DNA from: VXNE01 sp963664635
GTDB lineage: Bacteria > Pseudomonadota > Gammaproteobacteria > Pseudomonadales > Azotimanducaceae
Assembly (NCBI GenBank): GCA_963664635.1
Contig: OY761542.1
Span: 1,736,001 to 1,800,000 of the forward strand
Length of the DNA stretch: 64,000 nucleotides
Reading direction: 5' to 3'
Shown here: positions 46,486 through 54,307 of the stretch, piece after piece
Position numbering within the stretch: position 1 is the stretch's first letter
Layout: the number at the start of each line of letters is the position of its first letter
Program-made: the position numbers and the translations under genes
The notes under the pieces: generated by a model
Databases searched by the model: none
What the model was told of the DNA's origin: nothing
What the model saw: the letters and a program-made list of their open reading frames with translations, nothing else

Positions 46486-46889
46486 GATTTCCCCGGGAAT
46501 AGAGTTTGCAGGTTCGTAGGGCGGCAATCGGCTCCCCAAGGAGCAGGGGCCGTGCCGCACGGCTTGGGCAACCTTCGCAGTTGCGTGGATCGGCAAGGCG
46601 CAGCAGGTGAGGACGCGGCGTTACGCGTACGGGCAAGCGCGGATGGGGCACGATCCCGGCCCGTAGCGGGCAATCGCGCGAGGCATTGACTCAACGCACC
46701 ATAACACCAAACCCGGTGTCCTGTTGAAAGATCTGTCGAAGACGGCGATTGGACACATTGCCGGCGCCGACGAGGGGACGACTGACTACCCATCGTTGCG
46801 CCATGGCAGTGCGGCAACGATCGGCGACTGCACCACCTTGCGTCGCGCAGGAATCCCGTAACTAATTGATTATCAGGGTTCCCGCGTGC
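46486..46889. other. Intergenic region between the TonB receptor and nirB
   Basis: About 400 bp with the promoter of the receptor on one side and the sigma-54-type promoter of the nitrite-reductase cluster on the other. It contains AT-rich 'TAACTAATTGATTATCAG' (about 46859-46876) just upstream of the latter. No gene was recognised. Confidence 0.5.
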
Positions 46890-46905
46890 TGGCACGCTTG
46901 TTGCT
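46890..46905 (+). promoter_or_regulatory. Sigma-54-type -24/-12 promoter
   Basis: TGGCACGCTTGTTGCT: the GG (46891-46892) and GC (46903-46904) dinucleotides are ten bases apart, matching the sigma-54 consensus TGGCACG-N4-TTGCW. Nitrogen-assimilation genes are commonly under NtrC/sigma-54 control. Transcription would start around 46916, downstream of the ATG at 46909, so the true nirB start is probably GTG at about 46960. Confidence 0.7.
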
Positions 46906-46908
46906 TAC

Positions 46909-49170
46909 ATGCCAGGCGTGAACGCAGCAATACACAGGGGCGCCGCGGCGGGCCGCCAGGTGGTGGTGGTCGGCAACGGCATGGTCGGCCACCGTTTCGT
47001 GGAACTCGCCGCCGCCGTCCCGGGTGTGGCGGTCACGGTGTTCGGCGAGGAGCCGCGGACGGCTTATGACCGCGTCCACCTGAGCGACTACTTCGCCGGC
47101 TCTGGCGTGGACGACCTGGCGCTGGGCGGAGCCCCCGCGGGCGCTACCGTGCACGTCGGCGAACGGGTGACGGCGATCGACCGTGCGTCGCGCGTCGTAC
47201 GCACCGACCGGGACCGCCGTGTCCGCTACGACACCCTGGTCCTCGCGACGGGTTCCTATCCTTTCGTGCCGCCGATCGACGGCCGCGACCTGCCGCACTG
47301 CCACGTCTACCGCACCATCGAAGACCTCGACGCGATCCGGGCGTCCGGTGCGGATGCCGAAACCGGCGTCGCGGTCGGCGGCGGCCTGCTCGGCCTCGAG
47401 GCGGCGAATGCGCTCAGGAACATGGGCCTTGTCACGCATGTCGTCGAGTTCGCGCCGTCCCTGATGGGCACCCAGCTCGACGACGGCGGCGGGGCGATGC
47501 TGCGGGATTGTCATCGACGAGGGCTGTGCGACCTCCGACCCGAACATCCTCGCCGTCGGCGAGTGCGCGCTCTACGACGGCAGGATCTTCGGCCTGGTCG
47601 GACCCGGCTACGAGATGGCCAGGGTGGCGACCGCCGGCCTGGCCGGGCACGGGACCGCCGGGTTCCGGGGCGCGGACATGAGCACGAAGCTGAAGCTCCT
47701 CGGTGTCGAGGTCGGCAGCGTCGGGGACGCCCATGGCCGCACGCGGGGCGCGGGCACCTACACGTACATCGACGAACGCGCGCGTCTACAAACGCATCGT
47801 GGTGAACCGGACCGGCAAGAAACTGCTCGGCGCCGTTCTGGCGGGCGACACCGCCGACTACGGCATGTTGCTGCAGACGATGCTGAACGAATTGCCCCTG
47901 CCGAAGCATCCGGACGCCCTGATCCTGCCGCAGCGCGAGGGTGGCGGCATGCCCGCCGGGGCGGTCGCCGGACTGCCGGACGGCGCGCAGATCTGCTCCT
48001 GCCACGATGTCTCGAAAGGGGCGGTCGCGGCCGCCGTCGGGGACGGCGCGACGACCCTCGGCGCGATTCGCGAGTGCACGAAGGCCAGTACCGGGTCTGC
48101 GAGCACTTCCCGCACACGCGCCAGGAGCTCTACCACCTGGTCCGGGTCGAAGGCATCACCGCGTTCGAGGAGTTGATCGAGCGCCACGGCCGGGGCCGGG
48201 GCTGCGACATCTGCAAACCCACCGTCGCGTCGATCCTCGCGGCGTGCTGGAACGACCACGTCCTCAAGGCCCCCCACGCACCGCTGCAGGACACCAACGA
48301 CCACTTCCTGGCCAACATGCAGAAGAACGGCACGTATTCCATCGTGCCGCGCGTGCCCGCCGGGGAGATCACCCCGGACAGGCTGATCGCCCTCGGACAG
48401 GTCGCGAAGAAGTACGACCTGTACACCAAGATCACCGGCGGCCAGCGCATCGACCTGTTCGGCGCCCAGGTCCACGAACTGCCGCACATCTGGCGCGAAC
48501 TGATCGACGCCGGGTTCGAGACGGGCCATGCCTACGGCAAGGCCGTGCGCACGGTGAAATCCTGCGTCGGCAGCACCTGGTGCCGCTACGGCGTGCTGGA
48601 CAGCGTCGGCATGGCCATCGCCATCGAGAACCGCTACAAGGGGCTGCGCGCGCCCCAAAAGCTCAAGTTCGCCGTGTCCGGCTGCACCCGCGAGTGCGCG
48701 GAGGCCCAGAGCAAGGACGTCGGGGTGATCGCCACCGAGATGGCTGGAACCTCTACGTCTGCGGCAACGGCGGCATGCGGCCGCGCCACGCGGATCTCTT
48801 CGCCACGGGTCTCGACGACGAGACGCTGATCCGGTTCATCGACCGCTTCCTGATGTTCTACATCCGCACCGCCGACCGCCTGCAGCGCACGTCGGTGTGG
48901 ATGGAGAACCTCGAAGGCGGCCTCGACTACCTCAAGTCCGTCATCGTCGACGACAGCCTCGGACTCGCGGTCGACCTCGAGGCGGACATCGCGCACCTGG
49001 TGGACACGTACGAGTGCGGGTGGAAGGCCACCATCGAGGACGCGGAGAAGCTCAGGCGTTTCCGCACGTTCGTGAACAGCGAACGGGCCGACGACTCCCT
49101 GGTCTTCGTGCGCGAGCGCGGCCAGCGGCGGCCGGCGCTCTCGTCGGAAATGGCCGCGGAAGTGGCCTGA
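46909..49170 (+). pseudogene. nirB: Assimilatory nitrite reductase large subunit, decayed
   Basis: Recognisable NirB pieces in order: FAD/NAD domain ('VVVVGNGMVGHRFVEL', 'YDTLVLATGSYPFVPPI'); then 'GECALYDGRIFGLVGPGYEM' in a shifted frame; then the Fe-S and siroheme part ('KTVKSCVGSTWCRYGV', 'FAVSGCTRECAEAQSKDVG') and the C-terminus. Lesions: an out-of-frame deletion of about 70 codons near 47504 ('GGAML' joined to 'GIVIDE'); a two-base loss in a CG run near 47780; a deletion of about 30-40 codons near 48082 ('RECTKA' joined to 'GQYRVCEHF'); and a one-base shift near 48740 before 'GWNLYVCGNGGM'. The protein cannot be made in one piece. It normally reduces nitrite to ammonium with NirD. Confidence 0.85.
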
Positions 49171-49174
49171 AGCG

Positions 49175-49579
49175 ATGCGCGCCGGCTGGACCACCGTGTG
49201 CGCACTGGACGCCCTCGTCCTGGACGTGGGCGTGCGGGCGCGGCTGGGCGACGCCCAGGTGGCGGTCTTCCGGCTGTCGGGCCGCGACGACGTGTTCGCG
49301 ATCGACGCCTTCGACCCGTTCAGCAACGCTCCCGTGCTGTCGCGCGGCATCGTGGGCGACCTGCAGGGGGAACTCGTCGTCGCCTCCCCGATCTACAAGC
49401 AGCATTTCAACCTCCGTACGGGGGAGTGCCTCGAGGACGCCACCGTCGCCGTGCGCGCGTTCGCGGCGCGCGTGGTCGACGGGCAGGTCCAGGTGCGGCC
49501 CTCTTCTTGCGAGGGGACGCCCCTCGCGCTGCCCTCTTCTTGCGAGGGGTACCCCCTCGCGCTCCCCGAGTCCGGCTGA
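49175..49579 (+). CDS. nirD: Nitrite reductase small subunit, still open
   Basis: 134 aa from ATG 49175, 4 bp after the nirB remnant. A Rieske-like fold without Fe-S ligands, as in NirD: 'FRLSGRDDVFAIDAFDPF', 'VLSRGIVGDLQGELVVASP' and 'YKQHFNLRTGECLED'. The family usually ends about where 'GQVQVRP' stands; here two 11-residue repeats (SSCEGTPLALP, SSCEGYPLALP) extend the end. The frame is intact although the rest of the cluster is broken. It has no partner left to work with, so the gene may be on its way to decay. Confidence 0.88.
   Translation: MRAGWTTVCALDALVLDVGVRARLGDAQVAVFRLSGRDDVFAIDAFDPFSNAPVLSRGIVGDLQGELVVASPIYKQHFNLRTGECLEDATVAVRAFAARVVDGQVQVRPSSCEGTPLALPSSCEGYPLALPESG
49498..49563. 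repeat. Two tandem 33-bp hairpin units in the 3' end of nirD
   Basis: Units 49498-49530 and 49531-49563 begin GCCCTCTTCTTGCGAGGGG and end CCCCTCGCGCT, differing at few positions. Each forms an eight-pair stem GCGAGGGG/CCCCTCGC with a three-base loop (ACG or TAC). The length, 33, keeps the reading frame. They resemble REP-type elements that have been captured in the coding end. Confidence 0.8.
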
Positions 49580-49591
49580 CGGCCCGCAACG

Positions 49592-50056
49592 ATGCTGTTC
49601 GGCCGACGCCGCAAGAACCCGGTGCGCATTGCCAGCAAGGCGGTGGCGGAGTGGAGATATGCCACCTGCGGCTACTGTTCCGTGGGCTGTTCCATCGAGG
49701 TGGGAGTCGACGGCGCGGCAAGCCCGTGACGACCCGCGGTGTGGGCGGGGCCGACGTCAACCGCGGGAAGCTCTGCGTCAAGGGGCTGACGCAGGCGCAG
49801 ATCTTCGCCGCACCCGGCCGCGGCCGCGCACCCAGGGTCCGCGAACGCACGTTCGAGGACTGGCGGGACACCGACTGGGACTCGGCCCTCGACCGCGTCG
49901 CGGAGCGCTTCAGGCGGATCCAGGCGCGCCATGGGCGCGACGCGGTGGCCGTCATCTCCACGGGCAGATCATGCCCGAGGAGTTCTACACCCTCGGCAAG
50001 CTCGTCCGCGGGGTCATCGACGCCAACAACTACGACGGCAACACCACGCTGTGCTG
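49592..50056 (+). pseudogene. nasA: Assimilatory nitrate reductase, N-terminal fragment
   Basis: ATG 49592 opens 'AVAEWRYATCGYCSVGCSIE', the Fe-S Cys motif of NasA-type molybdopterin enzymes, but the frame stops at about 49729. After a shift it goes on as 'VNRGKLCVKGLTQAQIF' and, after another shift near 49965, 'IMPEEFYTLGKLVRG' and 'DANNYDGNTTLC'. At about 50056 it ends abruptly and sequence from the C-terminal part of a phosphatase follows. About 600-700 codons of NasA are missing. Confidence 0.82.
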
Positions 50057-51205
50057 CCGAGGCAGCGCCTGCGCGAGCGCGTGGCGTGTGCGCCGGGCGC
50101 GGAGGGCGCGCTCGAGGCCGTGTCCCGTGGCGTGGTGGACGCCGCCCCGCGGCGCGGCAGCGCGGACAACGTGAGCTGCCTGCTGATGCGTATCGAAGGA
50201 ACGCCCGACGAGGACATCGACGAGGCCCACCGCCGCCTGACGCGCCAGGTCGTTCCGCCGGTACTGCGCCCCGACGCCCGCATCGACGGCTACCGGGTGA
50301 TCCGTACCCTTGCGAGCGGCACGCGCAGCCACATCTACCTCGTCGAAGATCCGTCCGGACGCCGTCTCGCCCTGAAGGCGCCGTCCGAGTCGTTCGCCGA
50401 AGACGCGGTGTATCTCGACGGCTTCATTCGCGAAGAGTGGATCGGCAAGCGCGTCGATCACCCCGGCGTGATGAAGATCCTGCCGCGGCCGGACAGCCGT
50501 TTCCTGTACTACGTTGCCGAGCACATCGAAGGACGCAGCCTCGGCAATGGATGCTCGACAACCCCCGCCCGGCCATCGACGACGTGCGGCGCCTGGTGGG
50601 GGACATCGCGAAGGCCCTGCGCGCCTTCCAGCGGCTGCAGATCGTGCACCGCGACCTGAAGCCGGAGAACGTGATGATCGATCGGGACGGCGACGCGAAG
50701 ATCGTCGACTTCGAAGCGGCGTACGTGCAGGGGTTCGACGAACTCGACCACGCCGTGCGGGAGACCCCCCGTCGGCTCGGTCGGTTACGTCGCGCCCGAG
50801 TGCCTGTTGGGCCAGCCCGCGACGCATGCCGCGGACATCTACGCCCTCGGCGTCGTGGCGTACGAGATGCTTGCCGGCGCGCTGCCCTACAAGCGGTCGC
50901 TCGCGCGCGATGCGAAGGCGTACCTCGACCGGCCCTACGTGCCTCTCGCCAAGGCCGGCCGCGACGACCTGCCGAGGTGGGTGGACCTGGTCCTCGAGAA
51001 GGCGACCGCCCAGCGCCCGGGCGGTCGCTACGAGGCGCTGTCGGAACTGGTGACGGACCTGACCCGGCCGAACCCCGAACTGCTGCGCCGCGCCGGGGCG
51101 GCCCGCCGAGGCGGCCCGCTCCTCGACCGGAACCCGACGCTGTTCTGGAAGCTCGTCAGCGTCGTCCTGGGCAGCCTACTGGTGCTGAGCCTGGCGTTGG
51201 GGTGA
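50057..51205 (+). pseudogene. Protein phosphatase 2C/Ser-Thr kinase fusion gene, 5'-truncated and frameshifted
   Basis: The tail of a PP2C domain ('GSADNVSCLLMRIEGTPDED') leads into a kinase domain: 'IDGYRVIRTLASGTRSHIYL', 'REEWIGKRVDHPGVMKILPR', then after a shift near 50543 'VHRDLKPENVMIDRDGDAKI' and after a second shift in a C-run near 50767 'YVAPECLLGQPATHAADIYA'. The DFG motif is DFE. The C-terminus has a membrane helix ('LVSVVLGSLLVLSLALG'). This bifunctional phosphatase/kinase is a usual companion of nitrate-assimilation operons in proteobacteria. Here the N-terminal phosphatase part is gone, replaced by the nasA fragment. Confidence 0.8.
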
Positions 51206-51294
51206 ACCGACCGTCGCCGTGAATGGCGCGTGAGGTGCGGCGACTACCACGGGACGCGCGCCGTCTCGACGATCGCCGACCGGTGCACCGCCCG

Positions 51295-52209
51295 TCAAGG
51301 GTTCGGAGCGAACACGTCGTCCAGCGTTCGCGCGTCGAGCAGATTCTCGGCCCAGGCTTCCAGATCGGTCGCCGAAGCCTCGTGCAGCCTGTCTGCGGCA
51401 GCGGGGGAAAGCGGACCGAAGCGCCGCCGTAGCTGTCGCTCCAAGACCGTGCGCTCACCTTCGACCCGGCCCTCGCGGATGCCTTCGACGCGTCCCTGTT
51501 CGATGCCCTCGTCGCGGGCCCTCTGGACGACTCCTCTCATGACGTTGCTCTCCTCCGGGTATCGCTCCCGGTAACGCCGACGCTCATTGTCCGTGAGGCC
51601 GGCGTAGATGTCGATGAAGTCGACGTACTTCGCGCGCCGGTCCGGGTCCGCCTCCAGGTCCAGCAGGCCGCGCATGGCGCCGGCGTACACGTCGACCCTG
51701 CGGTCTCCCGGGCTGCGCATGTTCGGCAGGTTGACGCGCGCCACCACGTTATCGCTGGCCATCCAGCGCTCGGCCGGCATGTCGCCCAATGCGCACGCGA
51801 GGTACTCGAACCTGAGGTAGGCGCGCCGCCCGGTGCCGAGTGTCAGCGGCCCCGGCGCCGCGCCGGAGCGCAGGAACACCACCACCGGCACCACGCGGTC
51901 GGTCCCGAGCATCTCGGCGAGGTCGAGACAGTAGCGGGCGAGCCGGCGCGGCGCGAACCGCCGGCGGTCAGACTCCTCCTCCAACGCGAAAACTACCGCG
52001 TCGCGTCGGCCGTCGGCCCAGTCCACGAGCAATGGCGCGTCCAACTCGCGGAAGCGGTCGCCGAGGCGTTCCTTGAGCTGCTCCTGGCGCACCGGGACGA
52101 TGCTCACGTCGTCTCCCGGCCGCGGCGCTTCCTCGGCGGCGAAGAACGCCAGCGCTTGCCGCGGGTAGTCGACGATGGGTGTACGTCTTGATTGTGAGAT
52201 GAAGGTCAT
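51295..52209 (-). CDS. Rpn/DUF4351-type PD-(D/E)xK nuclease, 5' end replaced by an IS
   Basis: 304 aa as it now reads. 'APLLVDWADGRRDAVVFALE' holds the nuclease Asp and Glu; the middle is typical of 'putative transposase' Rpn relatives ('CLDLAEMLGTDRVVPVVVFL'). The C-terminal 'GIEQGRVEGIREGRVEGERT', 'LERQLRRRFGPLSPAAADRL' and 'LEAWAENLLDARTLDDVF' form a DUF4351-like tail. The first 11 residues (MTFISQSRRTP) come from the left end of the ISKra4-type element; the ATG overlaps the transposase stop (ATGA). The original start is on the far side of the element (54045-54095). The fusion is in frame, so a protein may still be made. Rpn proteins promote RecA-independent recombination. Confidence 0.8.
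   Translation of the reverse strand: MTFISQSRRTPIVDYPRQALAFFAAEEAPRPGDDVSIVPVRQEQLKERLGDRFRELDAPLLVDWADGRRDAVVFALEEESDRRRFAPRRLARYCLDLAEMLGTDRVVPVVVFLRSGAAPGPLTLGTGRRAYLRFEYLACALGDMPAERWMASDNVVARVNLPNMRSPGDRRVDVYAGAMRGLLDLEADPDRRAKYVDFIDIYAGLTDNERRRYRERYPEESNVMRGVVQRARDEGIEQGRVEGIREGRVEGERTVLERQLRRRFGPLSPAAADRLHEASATDLEAWAENLLDARTLDDVFAPNP
52168..52176. repeat. Target-site duplication, left copy
   Basis: GTCGACGAT directly outside the left inverted repeat; on the coding strand it reads ATC GTC GAC, three codons of the interrupted nuclease gene. Confidence 0.9.
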
Positions 52210-53585
52210 TTTGCGGCGGCGCGGCGGTGCCAGAAGTCGTCGAAGCGGTGGCTGACGATATAGGAACGCAATGCGAGGATGGCGTCGGCGCCGGCGACGG
52301 TCCAGCGCATGCCGCCGCGCTTGAGGCGGCTGGCGACGACGTTCTTGCAGGCGCCCTCGACGACGCCGCTGCCGATGCACAGTCCGCGGGCGCGGAATCC
52401 GGGATAGTCCATGCGCCGGCGGTTGTCGGCGAAGTAGGCGCGCCCCTTGCGGGCCTCGTCGCAGTGGCCGGCGTGGGTGCCGACGGCCCGGAGCAGGTCG
52501 TCGAAGTCGCCGGCGAGGAGTTCGTCGCGGCGCTGCTCCGCCCAGACGCGCGCGAGGTCGTTGTCGTGTCCATGGACGGCCTTGGCGATGTCGTGCAGGT
52601 GTTCGGCGGCGTGGAACACGTCGACGATCTCGACGGCGCCGGGGAAGTGCTCCGCGGCGATGTTCCAGATCCAGGCCGCGCCGTCGCCGAGCACCACGCG
52701 GCGTTCGGCGGCGCCGAAGCCGCGCCGCGCGGCCTCGCGCACGACGCGCCGCGCGAAAGGCGCGGGAACGGCGTCGGTGTCGCGCGTGGCGGCGGACTCG
52801 ATGGCGGCGGAGCAGGTGACCGAGCCGGGGTCGCGCGCCGGGGCGCCGTCGGCGCCGGTGCGCTCGGCGGACCACACCACCGCGAGCTTCGCCTCGCGCG
52901 TCTTCGCGGAACCGTCCGGCTGCTTGCCGGCCCGCCCTTCGGTCTCGGCGCGGCGCACCGGCACGCCGGTGCCGTCGAGACCGAGATACAGCGTGCGCGC
53001 GGTGGCGGGCCCGGCCGCGACCCGTTCCCGTTCGTCCGCCGCGATCTCGCGGCCAAGCGCCTCGGCGTGGCGCTCCACCGTCTTGGCGTCGACGTTCAGG
53101 CCCGCCAGTTCGTGCAGCAGGGAACCGGCCGTGGCGAAGCTCACCTCGCCCGCCGCGCGGCCGACCATGCGCGGCACCGCCGGCGACGGACCGCCGTTGC
53201 CGAAGCCGAGTTCCCGGTCGCGCGGCGCGAAGCCGCGGCCGCAGGCGTCGCAGTGGTACCACGCGCGCACCAGTTCCATCTCCCCGAGCGCCGTGACGAA
53301 GGTCTTCGCGCGCCGCCCGGCATGGCGCGCCAGGCCGTCGCCTCCGTGGCCGGGCTCGTCCCGGCGCGGACACGCCAGCCGCGGCCCGCGTTCGTCCGAG
53401 CGGTCCGCGTTCAGCCGCGCCGCCAGCGCCCGGCCCATCGCCTCCAGGGCGACCCGGCGGCCGGCGCGTTCCAGCCGCTCGAAGCCGATCCCGTCCAGCA
53501 CCCCGTCCCCGAGCAGCCGCCCCGCCTCGGCGTCCAGCACCGTCGCTAGCCGCGCCTCGAACGCGGGCTCCGCCGCCCCCTTTTT
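52206..53585 (-). CDS. ISKra4-type transposase (ORF B, -1 frame)
   Basis: About 460 aa, entered from ORF A by frameshift, because this frame has no fitting start of its own. 'AWYHCDACGRGFAPRDRELG' is a zinc-ribbon-like region. The DDE domain includes 'LYLGLDGTGVPVRRAETEGR', 'ERRVVLGDGAAWIWNIAAEH', 'VEIVDVFHAAEHLHDIAKAV' and the acidic third motif 'IGSGVVEGACKNVVASRLKR' followed by 'GGMRWTVAGADAILALRS'. These match the ISKra4 (UPF0236-related) transposases. The stop overlaps the ATG used by the interrupted nuclease gene. Confidence 0.9.
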   Translation of the reverse strand, partial: KKGAAEPAFEARLATVLDAEAGRLLGDGVLDGIGFERLERAGRRVALEAMGRALAARLNADRSDERGPRLACPRRDEPGHGGDGLARHAGRRAKTFVTALGEMELVRAWYHCDACGRGFAPRDRELGFGNGGPSPAVPRMVGRAAGEVSFATAGSLLHELAGLNVDAKTVERHAEALGREIAADERERVAAGPATARTLYLGLDGTGVPVRRAETEGRAGKQPDGSAKTREAKLAVVWSAERTGADGAPARDPGSVTCSAAIESAATRDTDAVPAPFARRVVREAARRGFGAAERRVVLGDGAAWIWNIAAEHFPGAVEIVDVFHAAEHLHDIAKAVHGHDNDLARVWAEQRRDELLAGDFDDLLRAVGTHAGHCDEARKGRAYFADNRRRMDYPGFRARGLCIGSGVVEGACKNVVASRLKRGGMRWTVAGADAILALRSYIVSHRFDDFWHRRAAAK

Positions 53586-53941
53586 CCCGGTGCCCCGGGC
53601 GCGTCCCCCTCCAGCCGCGCCTGGCACAACTCGTCGCCGACGGCGATCAGCTCCCGCGTCAACTCCCGGAAGCGCCGGCACTCGTCGAGATGCTCCCGCG
53701 TCCGCTGCACGGCCTCGTCCGGTATCGTCCAGTTGCGCGTCCCGCCCGCGACGCGCGACACCAGCACCCACTTCGGCCCGTGCCCCGGATCGCCCTCCCG
53801 CGCGCAGTGGCAGGTCGGCTTGCCGCACCGGCGGTAGCGCGCCTGCAGCGTGCCCGGCCGCAGGTCGCCCACCCCGGCCAACTCCCCCAACAACTCATCC
53901 CGCTGCCCGGTTAGAACGTCGATGTCGCGTGGCGCCGCCAT
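53546..53941 (-). CDS. DUF6788 protein (ORF A of the ISKra4-type element)
   Basis: 131 aa from ATG 53941, preceded by GGGGAGG. 'LRPGTLQARYRRCGKPTCHC' and 'GPKWVLVSRVAGGTRNWTIP' are the DUF6788 signature found as the first reading frame of many ISKra4-type elements. The helical C-terminus ('FRELTRELIAVGDELCQARL') should help binding of the transposon ends. Ribosomes that do not shift stop at 53546; those that shift at 53581-53588 make an A-B fusion. Confidence 0.85.
   Translation of the reverse strand: MAAPRDIDVLTGQRDELLGELAGVGDLRPGTLQARYRRCGKPTCHCAREGDPGHGPKWVLVSRVAGGTRNWTIPDEAVQRTREHLDECRRFRELTRELIAVGDELCQARLEGDAPGAPGKRGRRSPRSRRG
53576..53588 (-). promoter_or_regulatory. Putative -1 programmed frameshift site
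   Basis: Coding-strand GGGAAAAAGGGGG. In ORF A the codons are GGA AAA AGG; slipping back one base gives AAA AAG and enters ORF B. A5G runs of this type drive frameshifting in several IS families. Confidence 0.65.
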
Positions 53942-54044
53942 GGAGGCCTCCCCGTCTGGCAAATATGAACATTGCCAGAAGTATCCGCTCAACCCCGCCA
54001 CATCTCAACCTTCCCTCTCCGCATCACATTTTTGACGTACACCC

Positions 54045-54053
54045 GTCGACGAT
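54045..54053. repeat. Target-site duplication, right copy
   Basis: GTCGACGAT directly outside the right inverted repeat; identical to 52168-52176. Confidence 0.9.
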
Positions 54054-54095
54054 CAGGTTCTTGAAGTTCTGGTCGTGGCTGACCGCGTCCGCCAT
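54045..54095 (-). pseudogene. Original N-terminus of the interrupted Rpn-type gene
   Basis: ATG 54095 reads 'MADAVSHDQNFKNLIVD' down to 54045, the end of the duplicated target. Joined to the sequence after the other copy ('YPRQALAFFAAEEA') it restores a normal Rpn-family start in frame, with a total of about 307 aa. The element separates this piece from the rest of the gene. Confidence 0.85.
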
Positions 54096-54307
54096 GCGCT
54101 GCGTTCCGGTGTGGGGTCCGGCATAGCATCCGGCACTGGCAGCCGAGTGCGCGATGGACCGTCGCTGAGAGTCCTGTAGGCAAATGCCGCGGGACGGAAT
54201 GGCGATATCGCGTACATCGAGACGTGCCCCTGCGACTGCGCGAGCCTGCTAGGCTTCCCGCGGGCGCCCGCCGCTTCGAGGGGCGATTCGACAGGGAGGG
54301 TGTCGAG

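Larger units (their letters stand above)
52177..54044 (-). mobile_element. ISKra4-type insertion sequence, complete
   Basis: 1868 bp. Terminal inverted repeats start GGGTGTACGTC at both ends (52177-52187; complement at 54034-54044), with 17 of 21 positions matching over the first 21. A perfect 9-bp direct duplication GTCGACGAT flanks it (52168-52176 and 54045-54053). It encodes a DUF6788 protein and, in the -1 frame, a DDE transposase. The perfect duplication and intact frames suggest a recent insertion into an Rpn-type gene. Confidence 0.92.

Noticed and set aside
49592..49729. TGA at about 49727 in nasA as a second selenocysteine codon
   Set aside because: The homology continues in a different frame after it, so this is a frameshift and not a read-through stop.
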